Origin: a virus
Direction: 5' to 3' (one strand)
DNA length: 51,189 bases
IMG/VR virus record: IMGVR_UViG_3300028043_000003
Coordinates: 1-51,189 of that record
In this document: in pieces, positions 20,092-27,128 of the stretch
Numbering within the stretch: position 1 is the first letter of the stretch
Layout: every line of letters begins with the position of its first letter
The notes under the pieces: model-generated
Seen by the model: only the letters and a program-made list of their open reading frames with translations
Databases searched by the model: none
Told to the model about the DNA's origin: nothing
Program-made: the position numbers and the translations under genes

Positions 20092-20121
20092 TTAGACAAA
20101 AAAATAACAAAACATAAACAC

Positions 20122-20193
20122 TTCCGAGTAGACTAACGGTAGGTCCCCTGACTTTGATTCAGGTTTGTGTTGGTTCGAATCCAGCCTCGGAAA
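20122..20193 (+). tRNA. tRNA-Gln (TTG)
   Basis: Acceptor TTCCGAG/CTCGGAA, D stem GACT/GGTC, anticodon stem CCTGA/TCAGG with loop CTTTGAT, T arm GTTGG-TTCGAAT-CCAGC. Confidence 0.86.
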
Positions 20194-20197
20194 TAAA

Positions 20198-20527
20198 ATG
20201 GCAAGAAAAAAATCAAAAAAAATAGATAAACTTGACTTTCAATCAAGATTGAAGGAACTTGATAATAACTCTCTTGTTTCAAAAGAGGCGACCGTCCTTG
20301 TCACGGATCTTATAAAAGAGCTACAGTTTGTCGATTATAACAAAAAGAATATTCAAGACAGATTGAACGAGGTTATGTCTAACCCTCACATTGTACAGTT
20401 TTTTAAAATAGAAGAAATATCTCAAAAACTTGATCGGGTGGTCTCCGACCTAGAAAGACTCGAAAGAAAAATAGAAAATATTGAGTCTGATAGAAGCTAT
20501 AGCGGGTACTATAGCGAATATCATTGA
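20198..20527 (+). CDS. hypothetical coiled-coil protein
   Basis: A 109-residue protein from ATG 20198, 4 bases after tRNA-Gln. A basic N terminus (RKKSKKIDK) is followed by a long predicted coiled coil (IEEISQKLDRVVSDLERLERKIENIES) and a Tyr/Ser-rich tail. No family recognised. Confidence 0.65.
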   Translation: MARKKSKKIDKLDFQSRLKELDNNSLVSKEATVLVTDLIKELQFVDYNKKNIQDRLNEVMSNPHIVQFFKIEEISQKLDRVVSDLERLERKIENIESDRSYSGYYSEYH

Positions 20528-20540
20528 CATAACACTGAAT

Positions 20541-20614
20541 GGCTCTATCGTCTAATGGTTTAGGATACAAGATTTTCAATCTTGCTGATGCGGGTTCGAA
20601 TCCCGCTAGAGTCA
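20541..20614 (+). tRNA. tRNA-Glu (TTC)
   Basis: Acceptor GGCTCTA/TAGAGTC, D stem GTCT/GGAT, anticodon stem CAAGA/TCTTG with loop TTTTCAA, T arm GCGGG-TTCGAAT-CCCGC. Confidence 0.87.
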
Positions 20615-20622
20615 CTTAAAAA

Positions 20623-20907
20623 ATGATAGAAAATTTCAAAACACGAGAAGAATATTTTAAGCATCTCGATGAAATGAAAACTAGGGAATTTATAGAAGTC
20701 CTACAGGATGCCCTAACGGAAGACGCTACAGATTTTCTTGCCTATTTTATGAAGGCAACTAAGGGAAGATATAGTCCAGAGGAAATTACAGAATTTCTTG
20801 ATGAACAGGGAATTCCATCTTTCTTTAGGAATAGGGAATTCCGTACAAGACCTTTCCTGCCTACGTTAGAAGATGTAACGGTTTTTAAAACAAAGACAGA
20901 AAAATAA
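20623..20907 (+). CDS. hypothetical protein
   Basis: A 94-residue acidic helical protein, starting 8 bases after tRNA-Glu. Sequence such as ALTEDATDFLAYFMKATKGRYSPEEITEFLDEQG suggests a small helical bundle. No family recognised. Confidence 0.62.
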   Translation: MIENFKTREEYFKHLDEMKTREFIEVLQDALTEDATDFLAYFMKATKGRYSPEEITEFLDEQGIPSFFRNREFRTRPFLPTLEDVTVFKTKTEK

Positions 20908-20930
20908 AATTTATCTCTATATATGTGCCT

Positions 20931-21083
20931 CTTGACAAGGTACTTTGGTGTGCTAAAGTCTAAGTGGCTCTAATAGAGAAAATAGTAGTAGGTGGCCAAA
21001 ATTCTGTGCTGAAACCAAACCGCACGGAGCCTGCTCCTAAAGATAGAGACAAAAATCTACCAATTAAGGAGTAAACAATAATC
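20931..21083 (+). promoter_or_regulatory. promoter and structured leader of the NAD operon
   Basis: TTGACA (20931-20936), 16-base spacer, TAAAGT as a -10. The ~125-base leader contains TCTGTGC/GCACGGA (7 bp) flanked by GGC/GCC, then AAGGAG 8 bases before the Nampt ATG. The leader is long enough for a metabolite-sensing element, but I cannot match it to a known NAD riboswitch. Confidence 0.5.
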
Positions 21084-22700
21084 ATGGCTACCAATAAAAT
21101 TCTACCTACTTTTCGTCGTCATCACATGGTTCCGAGGCCCATTTGGTCGGACGCATATACAATCAACGGCTACAAACTTGAAAGTGTTGAGGCTACCGAA
21201 AATTCGGTCTACTACGGCACCTATCGCAAGTTCCCCCTAAAGGCCGAACCTGCTGTTTATGAGCAGCATGATCTTCGTATTTTGTTTGCCGGATTGCAGT
21301 CTGTGTGTGACATGCTCTTTTACGAGCCCTACACTCACAAGGAAATTGATGACTCTGTAGAGTTTCTCAAGGGTCGCAAGGCGACGGCTTTTGGCTTCAA
21401 GGACTGGGAATTCCCGGAAGCCTTGTGGCGACGAGTGGTGGATGAGTGTGACGGTTACCTTCCCTTGAAGGTTGAGGGCATTCCAGAGGGCGGAGTTGTT
21501 TACCCCGGGGAGCCATGTATCCGTGTCTCTGCCACGAAGCCTGGATTTGGTCCTCTTGTTCCTTGGTTCGAGAGCACCCTCCTTCATGTGTGGTCGGCTT
21601 CTGAGCGCCTTACTGCTGCTCGCCACTTCCTTAAGTGGGCATACAACGAAATCCGCGAACTTGAAATGCCAAGCGTTTCGGATGAGCAGTGCATGTTTTG
21701 GGCTCGGTTGATGGTCCATGACTTCGGCGACCGTGCAGCAGCATGTCCTCAGGAGTCTGAATTTGTAGCCAAAGTTCATAACTACGTGTGGTTTGGTACC
21801 GACACTTTCCGTGGTGCTTACCAAAACTGGAAGAATGGCGCAAATCCTGCAATGGGTTCCTCGGTAAATGCTCTTGCCCATCGACTTGTTCAGGGTTTCG
21901 AAAATGAATTCGACTGCTACCGCCAGATGTACGAGGTTGCTGAGAATGGCGAATTCTTGTCGATGGTTGCAGATTGCTACGACTATTGGAACGCTGTTGA
22001 GAAGTGTCTGATTCCTCTAGCCCTGGATGCAAAAGCCAAGGGCAATGGAAAAATTGTCGTGGCTCGTCCTGATTCCGGCGATAGCGTTGAAATGGTTGTC
22101 GGAACGCTCAATCGTGCAAAGGCTGCTGGACTTATGAAGCCGGTGGAGACGAGGATTAATCGTCCAATGTACGAAAGTACCAATCTTCGATTCATTGTTG
22201 GAAACGGTGAAACGTTCGACACGATTCGTGCAATTATTCGTGCGTGCATTAATGAAGGCTTTGTTCCTTGGCGCTGTGGTATTTTCGGCGTTGGCGGACA
22301 CCTTCGTAACAACATTAACCGTGACCACATGAGCACGAAGTTTGCTTTGTGCGCCGTTGGCAAAGATAATCGTCCGGTTATCAAGCTTTCGGAAGAAAAG
22401 GGCAAGGGTACTCTTCCCTTGGTTAAGGTTTGTCGCAATGAACTTGCCCGCAAGAGCGGCATTACAGTTGCTCTACCTGGAGAGCCCTATGGTCAGGATG
22501 CTCTTGTAACCTACTATGACGGCTCTGCGGAGGCTCCTTTTGGTCCTGGCTTCCTGGACGACTTTAACACCTGTGAGGCAAGGGTCATAAAGGGCTTTGA
22601 TGAAATGCCAAAGGTAGCCGGTCATACGACTACGGCCGTGGATAATCTGGTGAAAGAAATAACCCAGAGGTATCGCAGCACAGTCCGCGAGCGCGTATGA
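21084..22700 (+). CDS. nadV: nicotinamide phosphoribosyltransferase (Nampt/NadV)
   Basis: A 538-residue type II phosphoribosyltransferase-fold enzyme that makes NMN from nicotinamide and PRPP. Visible motifs: ENSVYYGTYRKFP and QHDLRILFAGLQ near the N terminus, VHDFGDRAAACPQESE (the HDFG nicotinamide-pocket region), VVARPDSGD (PRPP site) and FGVGGHLRNNINRDHMSTKFALCAV. Length is normal for the family. The gene is more GC rich than its neighbours, with more C/G-ending codons, consistent with acquisition or strong expression. First gene of a five-gene operon. Confidence 0.95.
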   Translation: MATNKILPTFRRHHMVPRPIWSDAYTINGYKLESVEATENSVYYGTYRKFPLKAEPAVYEQHDLRILFAGLQSVCDMLFYEPYTHKEIDDSVEFLKGRKATAFGFKDWEFPEALWRRVVDECDGYLPLKVEGIPEGGVVYPGEPCIRVSATKPGFGPLVPWFESTLLHVWSASERLTAARHFLKWAYNEIRELEMPSVSDEQCMFWARLMVHDFGDRAAACPQESEFVAKVHNYVWFGTDTFRGAYQNWKNGANPAMGSSVNALAHRLVQGFENEFDCYRQMYEVAENGEFLSMVADCYDYWNAVEKCLIPLALDAKAKGNGKIVVARPDSGDSVEMVVGTLNRAKAAGLMKPVETRINRPMYESTNLRFIVGNGETFDTIRAIIRACINEGFVPWRCGIFGVGGHLRNNINRDHMSTKFALCAVGKDNRPVIKLSEEKGKGTLPLVKVCRNELARKSGITVALPGEPYGQDALVTYYDGSAEAPFGPGFLDDFNTCEARVIKGFDEMPKVAGHTTTAVDNLVKEITQRYRSTVRERV

Positions 22701-23434
22701 AGGTTTTCGTACAACGAAATCAGTTTAATACCGATTGGTTAGATATTAATTGTTTCTCGGCAGCTTCCTGGTTTCATCAAATGGGCTGGGAAGTTGTCCC
22801 TTTCGCCAACATCGAAGAAATTCGAAACAACATAACAAAAGAAACTCCTGTCGTTGGCGGGATTGGATATGTCAGGAAGGCAATTGAAATTCTTGGGTGC
22901 AAGCCGCCAGAACCAATTGATATTCCAGATTGTCTAGCCGTTTTTACTCATAGGAAAATATGGACGACTACCTTAGGAGATATTCACCTTAATGAGGATA
23001 AGTGGCCAGTTTTCATTAAGCCTAAGGTTGACCACAAGATTTTCACAGGGCACGTTGTTAAAAGTTTCTTAGAACTTCTGAAAACGTCCCATCTTCCAAA
23101 GGACATGCCAATCTTGGCGAGTGAAGTAGTTTTCTGGAAAAGCGAATACAGATGTTTCGTTCTAGACGGAGAACTCCTTGACGTAAGGCGTTATGCCGGC
23201 TCTGTGGAGTGGTACCCGAGAATTGAACAAGTTCAAAAAATGATTAAGATAGCGACCCCTGTGATGCCGGTAGCCTATTCAGTGGATGTCGGTGCCATGC
23301 TTGACTCCCGAGAGAGAATGTGGGATACTGCTCTCATAGAAGTAAATGATGGATTTTCTCTTGGAACCTATGGACTTCGTTCTCCTTTACAAGTTAAAAT
23401 GTTACTTGCCCGCTGGAAAGAAATGGTAAAATGA
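22697..23434 (+). CDS. ATP-grasp protein in NAD operon (DUF4343-like)
   Basis: A 245-residue ATP-grasp-type protein: WPVFIKPKVDHKIFTG (nucleotide lysine), EVVFWKSEYRCFVLDGELLDVRRY and a final ALIEVNDGFSLGTYGL metal site. Its start overlaps the Nampt stop by ATGA and its stop overlaps the next gene the same way, so it is translationally coupled. A role in ligating or modifying a nicotinamide-pathway product is inferred from context only. Confidence 0.78.
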   Translation: MKVFVQRNQFNTDWLDINCFSAASWFHQMGWEVVPFANIEEIRNNITKETPVVGGIGYVRKAIEILGCKPPEPIDIPDCLAVFTHRKIWTTTLGDIHLNEDKWPVFIKPKVDHKIFTGHVVKSFLELLKTSHLPKDMPILASEVVFWKSEYRCFVLDGELLDVRRYAGSVEWYPRIEQVQKMIKIATPVMPVAYSVDVGAMLDSRERMWDTALIEVNDGFSLGTYGLRSPLQVKMLLARWKEMVK

Positions 23435-24018
23435 CCGAATACGAAAAATTTCTTGCAAGGTTTGTACAACAGTACGAAAATCAAAAAAAGATTGTTGCCG
23501 TTATTTGTGGCGGAGGCGTGAGTTTTTCTAGGATTGCAATGACCCCAGGGTCAAGCAAAATCTTGGACGCAATCTGGATGCCTTACAGCGAGGAAGAAAC
23601 CATTTCCTGGCTTGAGAATCGCAACATGGAGTCTACTGCATTTCAAAATGCGGCAGTTGGAGGCTGGGCCGCAAAGGAATTGTGGGATGCTTTAGATTAT
23701 ATCCACAAAGAGAAATCTCTCAAACTTAGCATTACTGCTGCTCTCACAACAAATCGTCCACGAAAAGGAGATAACAGAGCATATATTGGAGTCGAGAGGG
23801 AATTTAATACAGGCGCAATTTATAAATTGTCCTTCGACAAACTTCCAGAAGAAATATATACCGACTCTATTGTTCCCTGGGCAGAACAAAAGATTTTTAA
23901 CAAGAGAAAACAAGAAGACGAAATGGTCGCGATGGTCGCCGTTAAGCTTTTAACGGGATTTGAAAAAGAAACACTACAGGAACTTTACGACAATGGACAA
24001 CTTGAAAAAGTGCTATGA
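23431..24018 (+). CDS. CinA/PncC-like domain protein
   Basis: A 195-residue protein resembling the CinA C-terminal (nicotinamide-nucleotide amidase) domain: KKIVAVICGGGVSFSRIAMTPGSSKI, then AVGGWAAKELWDAL and LSITAALTTNRPRKGDNRAYIGVE. The bacterial ESCTGG motif that holds the catalytic Ser is degenerate (VICGGG), so amidase activity is doubtful. Plants and some eukaryotes fuse just such a degenerate CinA-like domain to a nucleotidyltransferase like the product of the next gene, in the same order, which supports a joint role. Confidence 0.75.
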   Translation: MTEYEKFLARFVQQYENQKKIVAVICGGGVSFSRIAMTPGSSKILDAIWMPYSEEETISWLENRNMESTAFQNAAVGGWAAKELWDALDYIHKEKSLKLSITAALTTNRPRKGDNRAYIGVEREFNTGAIYKLSFDKLPEEIYTDSIVPWAEQKIFNKRKQEDEMVAMVAVKLLTGFEKETLQELYDNGQLEKVL

Positions 24019-24622
24019 ACAGTTAGTTGAAAATCCGTATGAAATTTTTATGATTCGTTCCGATGGGCAGATTGCCGAAAAGGAACAGCTTTTAAATATG
24101 GCAAATGAGGATCTGGGCGAGAAATTCCCTTCGCAAGAACTTCATATTTTTCCAGGATCTTTTAACCCTCTGCACTTTGGTCACAGAATTATCTTTAACC
24201 AAATTTTTTCCTTCAAAAAGGTGTTTGAAATTTCCTTGTCTAGGATTGGAAAGCCTAACCTCTCCCTTGAGGAACTAAAACAAAGACTGGACCAGTTTAC
24301 GTGGTATGCCCCGGTTGTTGTTACAGATGCCCCTAGATTTATTGAAAAATGTTCTGTGTTTCTAAACTCTGGTATAAAAAATTTCACCTTTCACATTGGT
24401 GTTGACACAATTCAAAGAATGAGGGATGACTATGGAGAGGTTGGAATTAGAGGACTCCCAGCCCGGTTCTCTGTATATGACAGAGACATGGGAAACGGTA
24501 TTCTAAAGTATCCAACCTCCGAGTTTAGGCATAAAATTTCAAACGTCAGCAGAAATCCATCTCAACCACCGGATGAATTTCTTGGATACTCTAGCACAAA
24601 AATAAGAAACTCCAAAAAATGA
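23993..24622 (+). CDS. NMNAT-like nucleotidyltransferase
   Basis: About 209 residues from ATG 23993 (AGGA 11 bases upstream); a TTG at 23960 is an alternative. The nucleotidyltransferase signature GSFNPLHFGH (HxGH) is followed by IGKPNLSLEELKQRLDQF, FHIGVDTIQRM and a final SSTKIRNS, as in adenylyltransferases that join NMN or NaMN to ATP. With Nampt it would complete nicotinamide to NAD, a two-enzyme route known to let phages withstand NAD-depleting defences. It overlaps the CinA-like gene by 26 bases. Confidence 0.86.
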   Translation: MDNLKKCYEQLVENPYEIFMIRSDGQIAEKEQLLNMANEDLGEKFPSQELHIFPGSFNPLHFGHRIIFNQIFSFKKVFEISLSRIGKPNLSLEELKQRLDQFTWYAPVVVTDAPRFIEKCSVFLNSGIKNFTFHIGVDTIQRMRDDYGEVGIRGLPARFSVYDRDMGNGILKYPTSEFRHKISNVSRNPSQPPDEFLGYSSTKIRNSKK

Positions 24623-24837
24623 CCAACGAATATATACAATTTTCTCTATCGAAGGAAGAGTCAGCAAAAGCTGTTATATGGGTAAAAAATCACGACTGTA
24701 TAAAGCGCGGTAAGCCCACCGGGGCGATTGGCGGAGGAATCACGTATGAATTAACCCCAACTTCCATTGGACTTATTTGTGTTGTAAAGTGTTGGTGTGG
24801 ACAAAAGATAGACATAACAGAATATGAAACCTGGTAG
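24619..24837 (+). CDS. hypothetical small protein, last gene of NAD operon
   Basis: A 72-residue protein whose ATG overlaps the NMNAT-like stop (ATGA). The centre is Gly rich (GAIGGGITYELTPTSIG), ending in VVKCWCGQKIDITEYE. No family recognised; coupling suggests a pathway-related or regulatory role. Confidence 0.65.
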   Translation: MTNEYIQFSLSKEESAKAVIWVKNHDCIKRGKPTGAIGGGITYELTPTSIGLICVVKCWCGQKIDITEYETW

Positions 24838-24853
24838 CAAAAGGAAATAATTT

Positions 24854-24926
24854 GGCCCATTAGATTAATCGGCAAGATCAGAAGATTCTCAATCTTCAGG
24901 AAAGAGTTCAAAACTCTTATGGGTCA
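24854..24926 (+). tRNA. tRNA-Glu (CTC)
   Basis: Acceptor GGCCCAT/ATGGGTC, D stem GATT/GATC, anticodon stem GAAGA/TCTTC with loop TTCTCAA, T arm AAGAG-TTCAAAA-CTCTT. Confidence 0.84.
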
Positions 24927-24929
24927 TGT

Positions 24930-25016
24930 GGAAGAGTAACCGTATAGGCATGACGGCGACGCCTCGAAAGCGTATGGGTGGTGAAAACCACTGGGGATCG
25001 AGACCTCACTTTTCCG
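24930..25016 (+). tRNA. tRNA-Ser (CGA)
   Basis: Acceptor GGAAGAG/CTTTTCC, anticodon stem ACGC/GCGT with loop CTCGAAA, long variable arm GTGGT/ACCAC, T stem TGGGG/CCTCA with loop ATCGAGA (A at position 54). Confidence 0.8.
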
Positions 25017-25019
25017 TAT

Positions 25020-25190
25020 ATGAAAATAGTTCAAGGTAAAACTTTTGGGCTTTGGCGCAACAAACTAAGAGAAGAGGTTGTTGAATATCTAAAGGATATT
25101 GAAAATAGAAAACCTGTGTTCAATAGAATAAAGACGATGGTAAAAGGAGCAGTTGTTCTATTTTTAACCAGAAAAAACTTAAGAAAATAA
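25020..25190 (+). CDS. hypothetical basic protein
   Basis: A 56-residue Lys/Arg-rich protein from ATG 25020; the frame is open further upstream, but only across tRNA-Ser. A short hydrophobic stretch (VKGAVVLFLT) near the end. No family recognised. Confidence 0.5.
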   Translation: MKIVQGKTFGLWRNKLREEVVEYLKDIENRKPVFNRIKTMVKGAVVLFLTRKNLRK

Positions 25191-25195
25191 TAAAT

Positions 25196-25281
25196 GGTGA
25201 GTAAACCGGCCGGGGTGTCGGGCTATCCTGGAAAGTTAGTCGTAGGGGCAACTCTATCTGGATCGAGACCAGTGCTCACCG
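25196..25281 (+). tRNA. tRNA-Ser (GGA)
   Basis: Acceptor GGTGAGT/GCTCACC, anticodon arm CTATC-CTGGAAA-GTTAG with one mismatch, variable arm, T stem CTGG/CCAG with the same unusual loop ATCGAGA as tRNA-Ser(CGA). Confidence 0.75.
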
Positions 25282-25293
25282 TCAAGGACACAA

Positions 25294-25488
25294 ATGAAAA
25301 ACAATAAGAAATCTTTTAACGTTTTCAAATTAATTGGAATGAAAGAAAAAAGCGCAATTAATCTTGCTAAGAAAAATGGATTTATTGTTATCCTTCCTGG
25401 AATGGTGGTTTCTTCCGTTTTTGTACCAAACAGACTTTCCTTCAAAGTGGATAAAAATGGAATTGTCTCTGAAGTAAATATCGGATAA
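25294..25488 (+). CDS. small peptidase inhibitor I78/potato-inhibitor-I-like protein
   Basis: A 64-residue protein whose core LIGMKEKSAINLAKKNGFIVILPG..VPNRLSFKVDKNGIVSEVNIG follows the I78/potato inhibitor I pattern (LxGMxxxxAxxxAxxxG...PxRLxxxVdxxGxVxxVxIG). Members are small serine-protease inhibitors. No signal peptide, so it would act on host cytoplasmic proteases. The similarity is by eye. Confidence 0.55.
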   Translation: MKNNKKSFNVFKLIGMKEKSAINLAKKNGFIVILPGMVVSSVFVPNRLSFKVDKNGIVSEVNIG

Positions 25489-25494
25489 TATCTT

Positions 25495-25587
25495 GGAAGA
25501 TAATCTCGTCTCTTGGTGACGAGCCTTGTTTGCTAAACAAGTGGTGCCTCTGTAAAGGGGTATGGGGTTCGAGCCCTCTGTCTTCCG
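25495..25587 (+). tRNA. tRNA-Ser (GCT)
   Basis: Acceptor GGAAGAT/GTCTTCC, anticodon stem CTTGT/ACAAG with loop TTGCTAA, long variable arm, T arm TGGGG-TTCGAGC-CCTCT. Confidence 0.83.
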
Positions 25588-25605
25588 TAATAAAAACAAA
25601 TACAT

Positions 25606-25707
25606 ATGACACTCGGAATTTTAATGGTACTTATTTTAGGATTAGTCTTTTGGCTTGACTGCCTAAGGAATGATGTTAAGTTAGTGTTGTCGAAGAGAGG
25701 CAAATAA
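25606..25707 (+). CDS. 33-residue single-pass membrane peptide
   Basis: A short frame encoding one hydrophobic helix (LGILMVLILGLVFWL) and a basic tail ending in SKRGK, the shape of a small inner-membrane peptide with cytoplasmic C terminus. No strong ribosome binding site is visible. Confidence 0.4.
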   Translation: MTLGILMVLILGLVFWLDCLRNDVKLVLSKRGK

Positions 25708-25715
25708 TTAAGACC

Positions 25716-25952
25716 ATGAAACGCTTTCATGTAGTTCGTAAACAGGATATTTCTGGCATCTCTGGAAACGGTTATGTCGCAGAAGGTTGTAAGTTTACAG
25801 ACGGCAGTGTTGTGGTAAGATGGAGAGTCCCTAACAAGCCCTCAAGTATGGAATTTCACGATACCATTGCAAGCTTTCTTGAAATTCATGGTCACTCTGG
25901 TGCGACAGATGTAGAGTGGGTTGATAATTACGACGAGAAAGACGAAAAATAA
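25716..25952 (+). CDS. hypothetical protein
   Basis: A 78-residue protein. The pattern VVRKQDISGISGNGYVAEGCKFTDGSVVVRW..HGHSGATDVEWVD resembles a small conserved phage protein family of unknown function. Starts 8 bases after the membrane peptide. Confidence 0.65.
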   Translation: MKRFHVVRKQDISGISGNGYVAEGCKFTDGSVVVRWRVPNKPSSMEFHDTIASFLEIHGHSGATDVEWVDNYDEKDEK

Positions 25953-25961
25953 AGTTCCTTT

Positions 25962-26041
25962 GCTTCCGTAGACGAGGCAGCCTTCTAAGCTGTTATCCGT
26001 AAAAGGATCTGAAAATGTTGGTTCGACTCCAACCGGAAGTG
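25962..26041 (+). tRNA. tRNA-Arg (TCT), reduced D arm
   Basis: Acceptor GCTTCCG/CGGAAGT, anticodon stem GCAGC/GCTGT with loop CTTCTAA, T arm GTTGG-TTCGACT-CCAAC. Only ~8 bases replace the D arm, while the variable region forms ATCC/GGAT. The same architecture appears in the Ile-like RNA at 13041. Confidence 0.65.
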
Positions 26042-26060
26042 CTACAAAAAAAAGAACTTT

Positions 26061-26133
26061 GGGCTCATGGTGAAAGGGAAAATCACGGAAATCTCCTAAG
26101 TTTCAATTCCAGGTTCGAATCCTGGTGGGCCTG
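26061..26133 (+). tRNA. tRNA-Arg (CCT)
   Basis: Acceptor GGGCTCA/TGGGCCT, D stem GTGA/TCAC, anticodon stem GAAAT/GTTTC with loop CTCCTAA, T arm CCAGG-TTCGAAT-CCTGG. Confidence 0.84.
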
Positions 26134-26143
26134 TTAAATAATT

Positions 26144-26168
26144 GCAAGTTCGAGTCTTGCTAGGGACG
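26144..26168 (+). pseudogene. orphan 3' tRNA fragment
   Basis: T arm GCAAG-TTCGAGT-CTTGC and acceptor strand TAGGGAC-G, with no convincing 5' half (GTCCCTA) nearby outside coding sequence. A tRNA relic. Confidence 0.45.
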
Positions 26169-26176
26169 TAAAGATA

Positions 26177-26392
26177 ATGTGGCAATGTTCTAAATGTGAT
26201 GCCTGCCAGGCAGATCCCAAGGCAAATGCTGAGCATATTGAAAAATGTAAGGCAAAATCTAAGCCATCTATAGTCGGGTGGCAGGGACTAAGTTTAGACG
26301 GGATTCCTGTTTCCAAGGCTGCGAAAGTTCCTCTTTCTGAGCTTTATGAGAAGTGGAAAAATATCCAAAACTCTGCCGATAACACAAAATAA
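26177..26392 (+). CDS. small zinc-finger-like protein
   Basis: A 71-residue protein. C-x2-C...H-x3-C (CSKCDACQADPKANAEHIEKC) near the N terminus looks like one C2HC-type zinc finger; the rest is a short helical tail. AGGGA lies 10 bases upstream of the ATG. Confidence 0.6.
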   Translation: MWQCSKCDACQADPKANAEHIEKCKAKSKPSIVGWQGLSLDGIPVSKAAKVPLSELYEKWKNIQNSADNTK

Positions 26393-26399
26393 TAGTATT

Positions 26400-26471
<72 letters not shown>

Positions 26472-26482
26472 TAGAAACAAAT

Positions 26483-26760
26483 ATGCGCTTTTATCCAACA
26501 TACAACTATATCTTAGTAGCCAAGGAAATCCCTGTCCAAAATGACTCTGGAATAATAAGGCCGGAGTCCTCGGAACAAAAATTATTTGTGGCCTGGTTAT
26601 TGAAATGGGGCCAAGTGTTTGGGCTGGTGGAAAAATATGCGTAGGAGATAAAGTCGTTTTTCAAAAAATGTTTGGTATTCCAATCAAGTGCAACAACTCA
26701 AGCGCAGAAGAACACTTTATAATTCAAAAGGAACACGTCCTTGGTAAAATGATAGAATAA
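26483..26760 (+). pseudogene. GroES-like co-chaperonin with a -1 frameshift
   Basis: The first frame starts at ATG 26483 with RFYPTYNYILVAKEIPVQNDSGIIRPESSEQK and hits TAG at 26642. In the -1 frame, from the AAAAA run near 26578, the GroES pattern continues: IICGLVIEMGPSVWAGGKICVGDKVVFQKMFG, then HFIIQKEHVLGKMIE to TAA 26760. The two parts give a normal ~92-residue GroES. It may be programmed slippage on AAAAA, a sequencing error or a decayed gene. A phage GroEL at 34780 would be its partner. Confidence 0.7.
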
Positions 26761-26766
26761 CACAAC

Positions 26767-26839
26767 GCCACCATCGTCTAATGGTTTAAGACACGCCCTC
26801 GGTAAGGGTGTGATTCCAGTTCAACTCTGGATGGTGGCT
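26767..26839 (+). tRNA. tRNA-Thr (GGT)
   Basis: Acceptor GCCACCA/TGGTGGC, D stem GTCT/AGAC, anticodon stem CGCCC/GGGTG with loop TCGGTAA (C at position 33), T arm TCCAG-TTCAACT-CTGGA. Confidence 0.8.
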
Positions 26840-26858
26840 TTTGGATAAAGACAAGAAT

Positions 26859-27128
26859 ATGGACGAACGACTTAAAAGCCTAAGTGACAGGGGAGCGGAT
26901 ATAACAATAAAACTCCGCAAGCAAAATGCCTTTGTGCAAATTAGGTATGAAAAAGAAACCTATAAGGCTTCTGGTGGAACCTTTGAAAAGGCAGTTGACA
27001 GGGTTCTTGAGTCCATTAAAACCGACTCCAAGAACATAAAGGCCAAAAGAAGAGAAAAAGAACATCTTCGTCAGGAAATCATGGAACAGATGGCAGATGA
27101 AGAATATGTTAACAGTAATGACTTCTGA
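26859..27128 (+). CDS. hypothetical charged protein
   Basis: An 89-residue protein from ATG 26859 (a TTG at 26841 is possible). An N-terminal beta-type region (ADITIKLRKQNAFVQIRYEKETYKASGGTFEKAVDRVLESI) resembles a small nucleic-acid-binding fold; the tail is a charged helix. It overlaps the next gene. Confidence 0.62.
   Translation: MDERLKSLSDRGADITIKLRKQNAFVQIRYEKETYKASGGTFEKAVDRVLESIKTDSKNIKAKRREKEHLRQEIMEQMADEEYVNSNDF

Noticed and set aside
21237-22462. Long minus-strand frames within Nampt
   Set aside because: Shadows produced by the codon bias of the Nampt gene.
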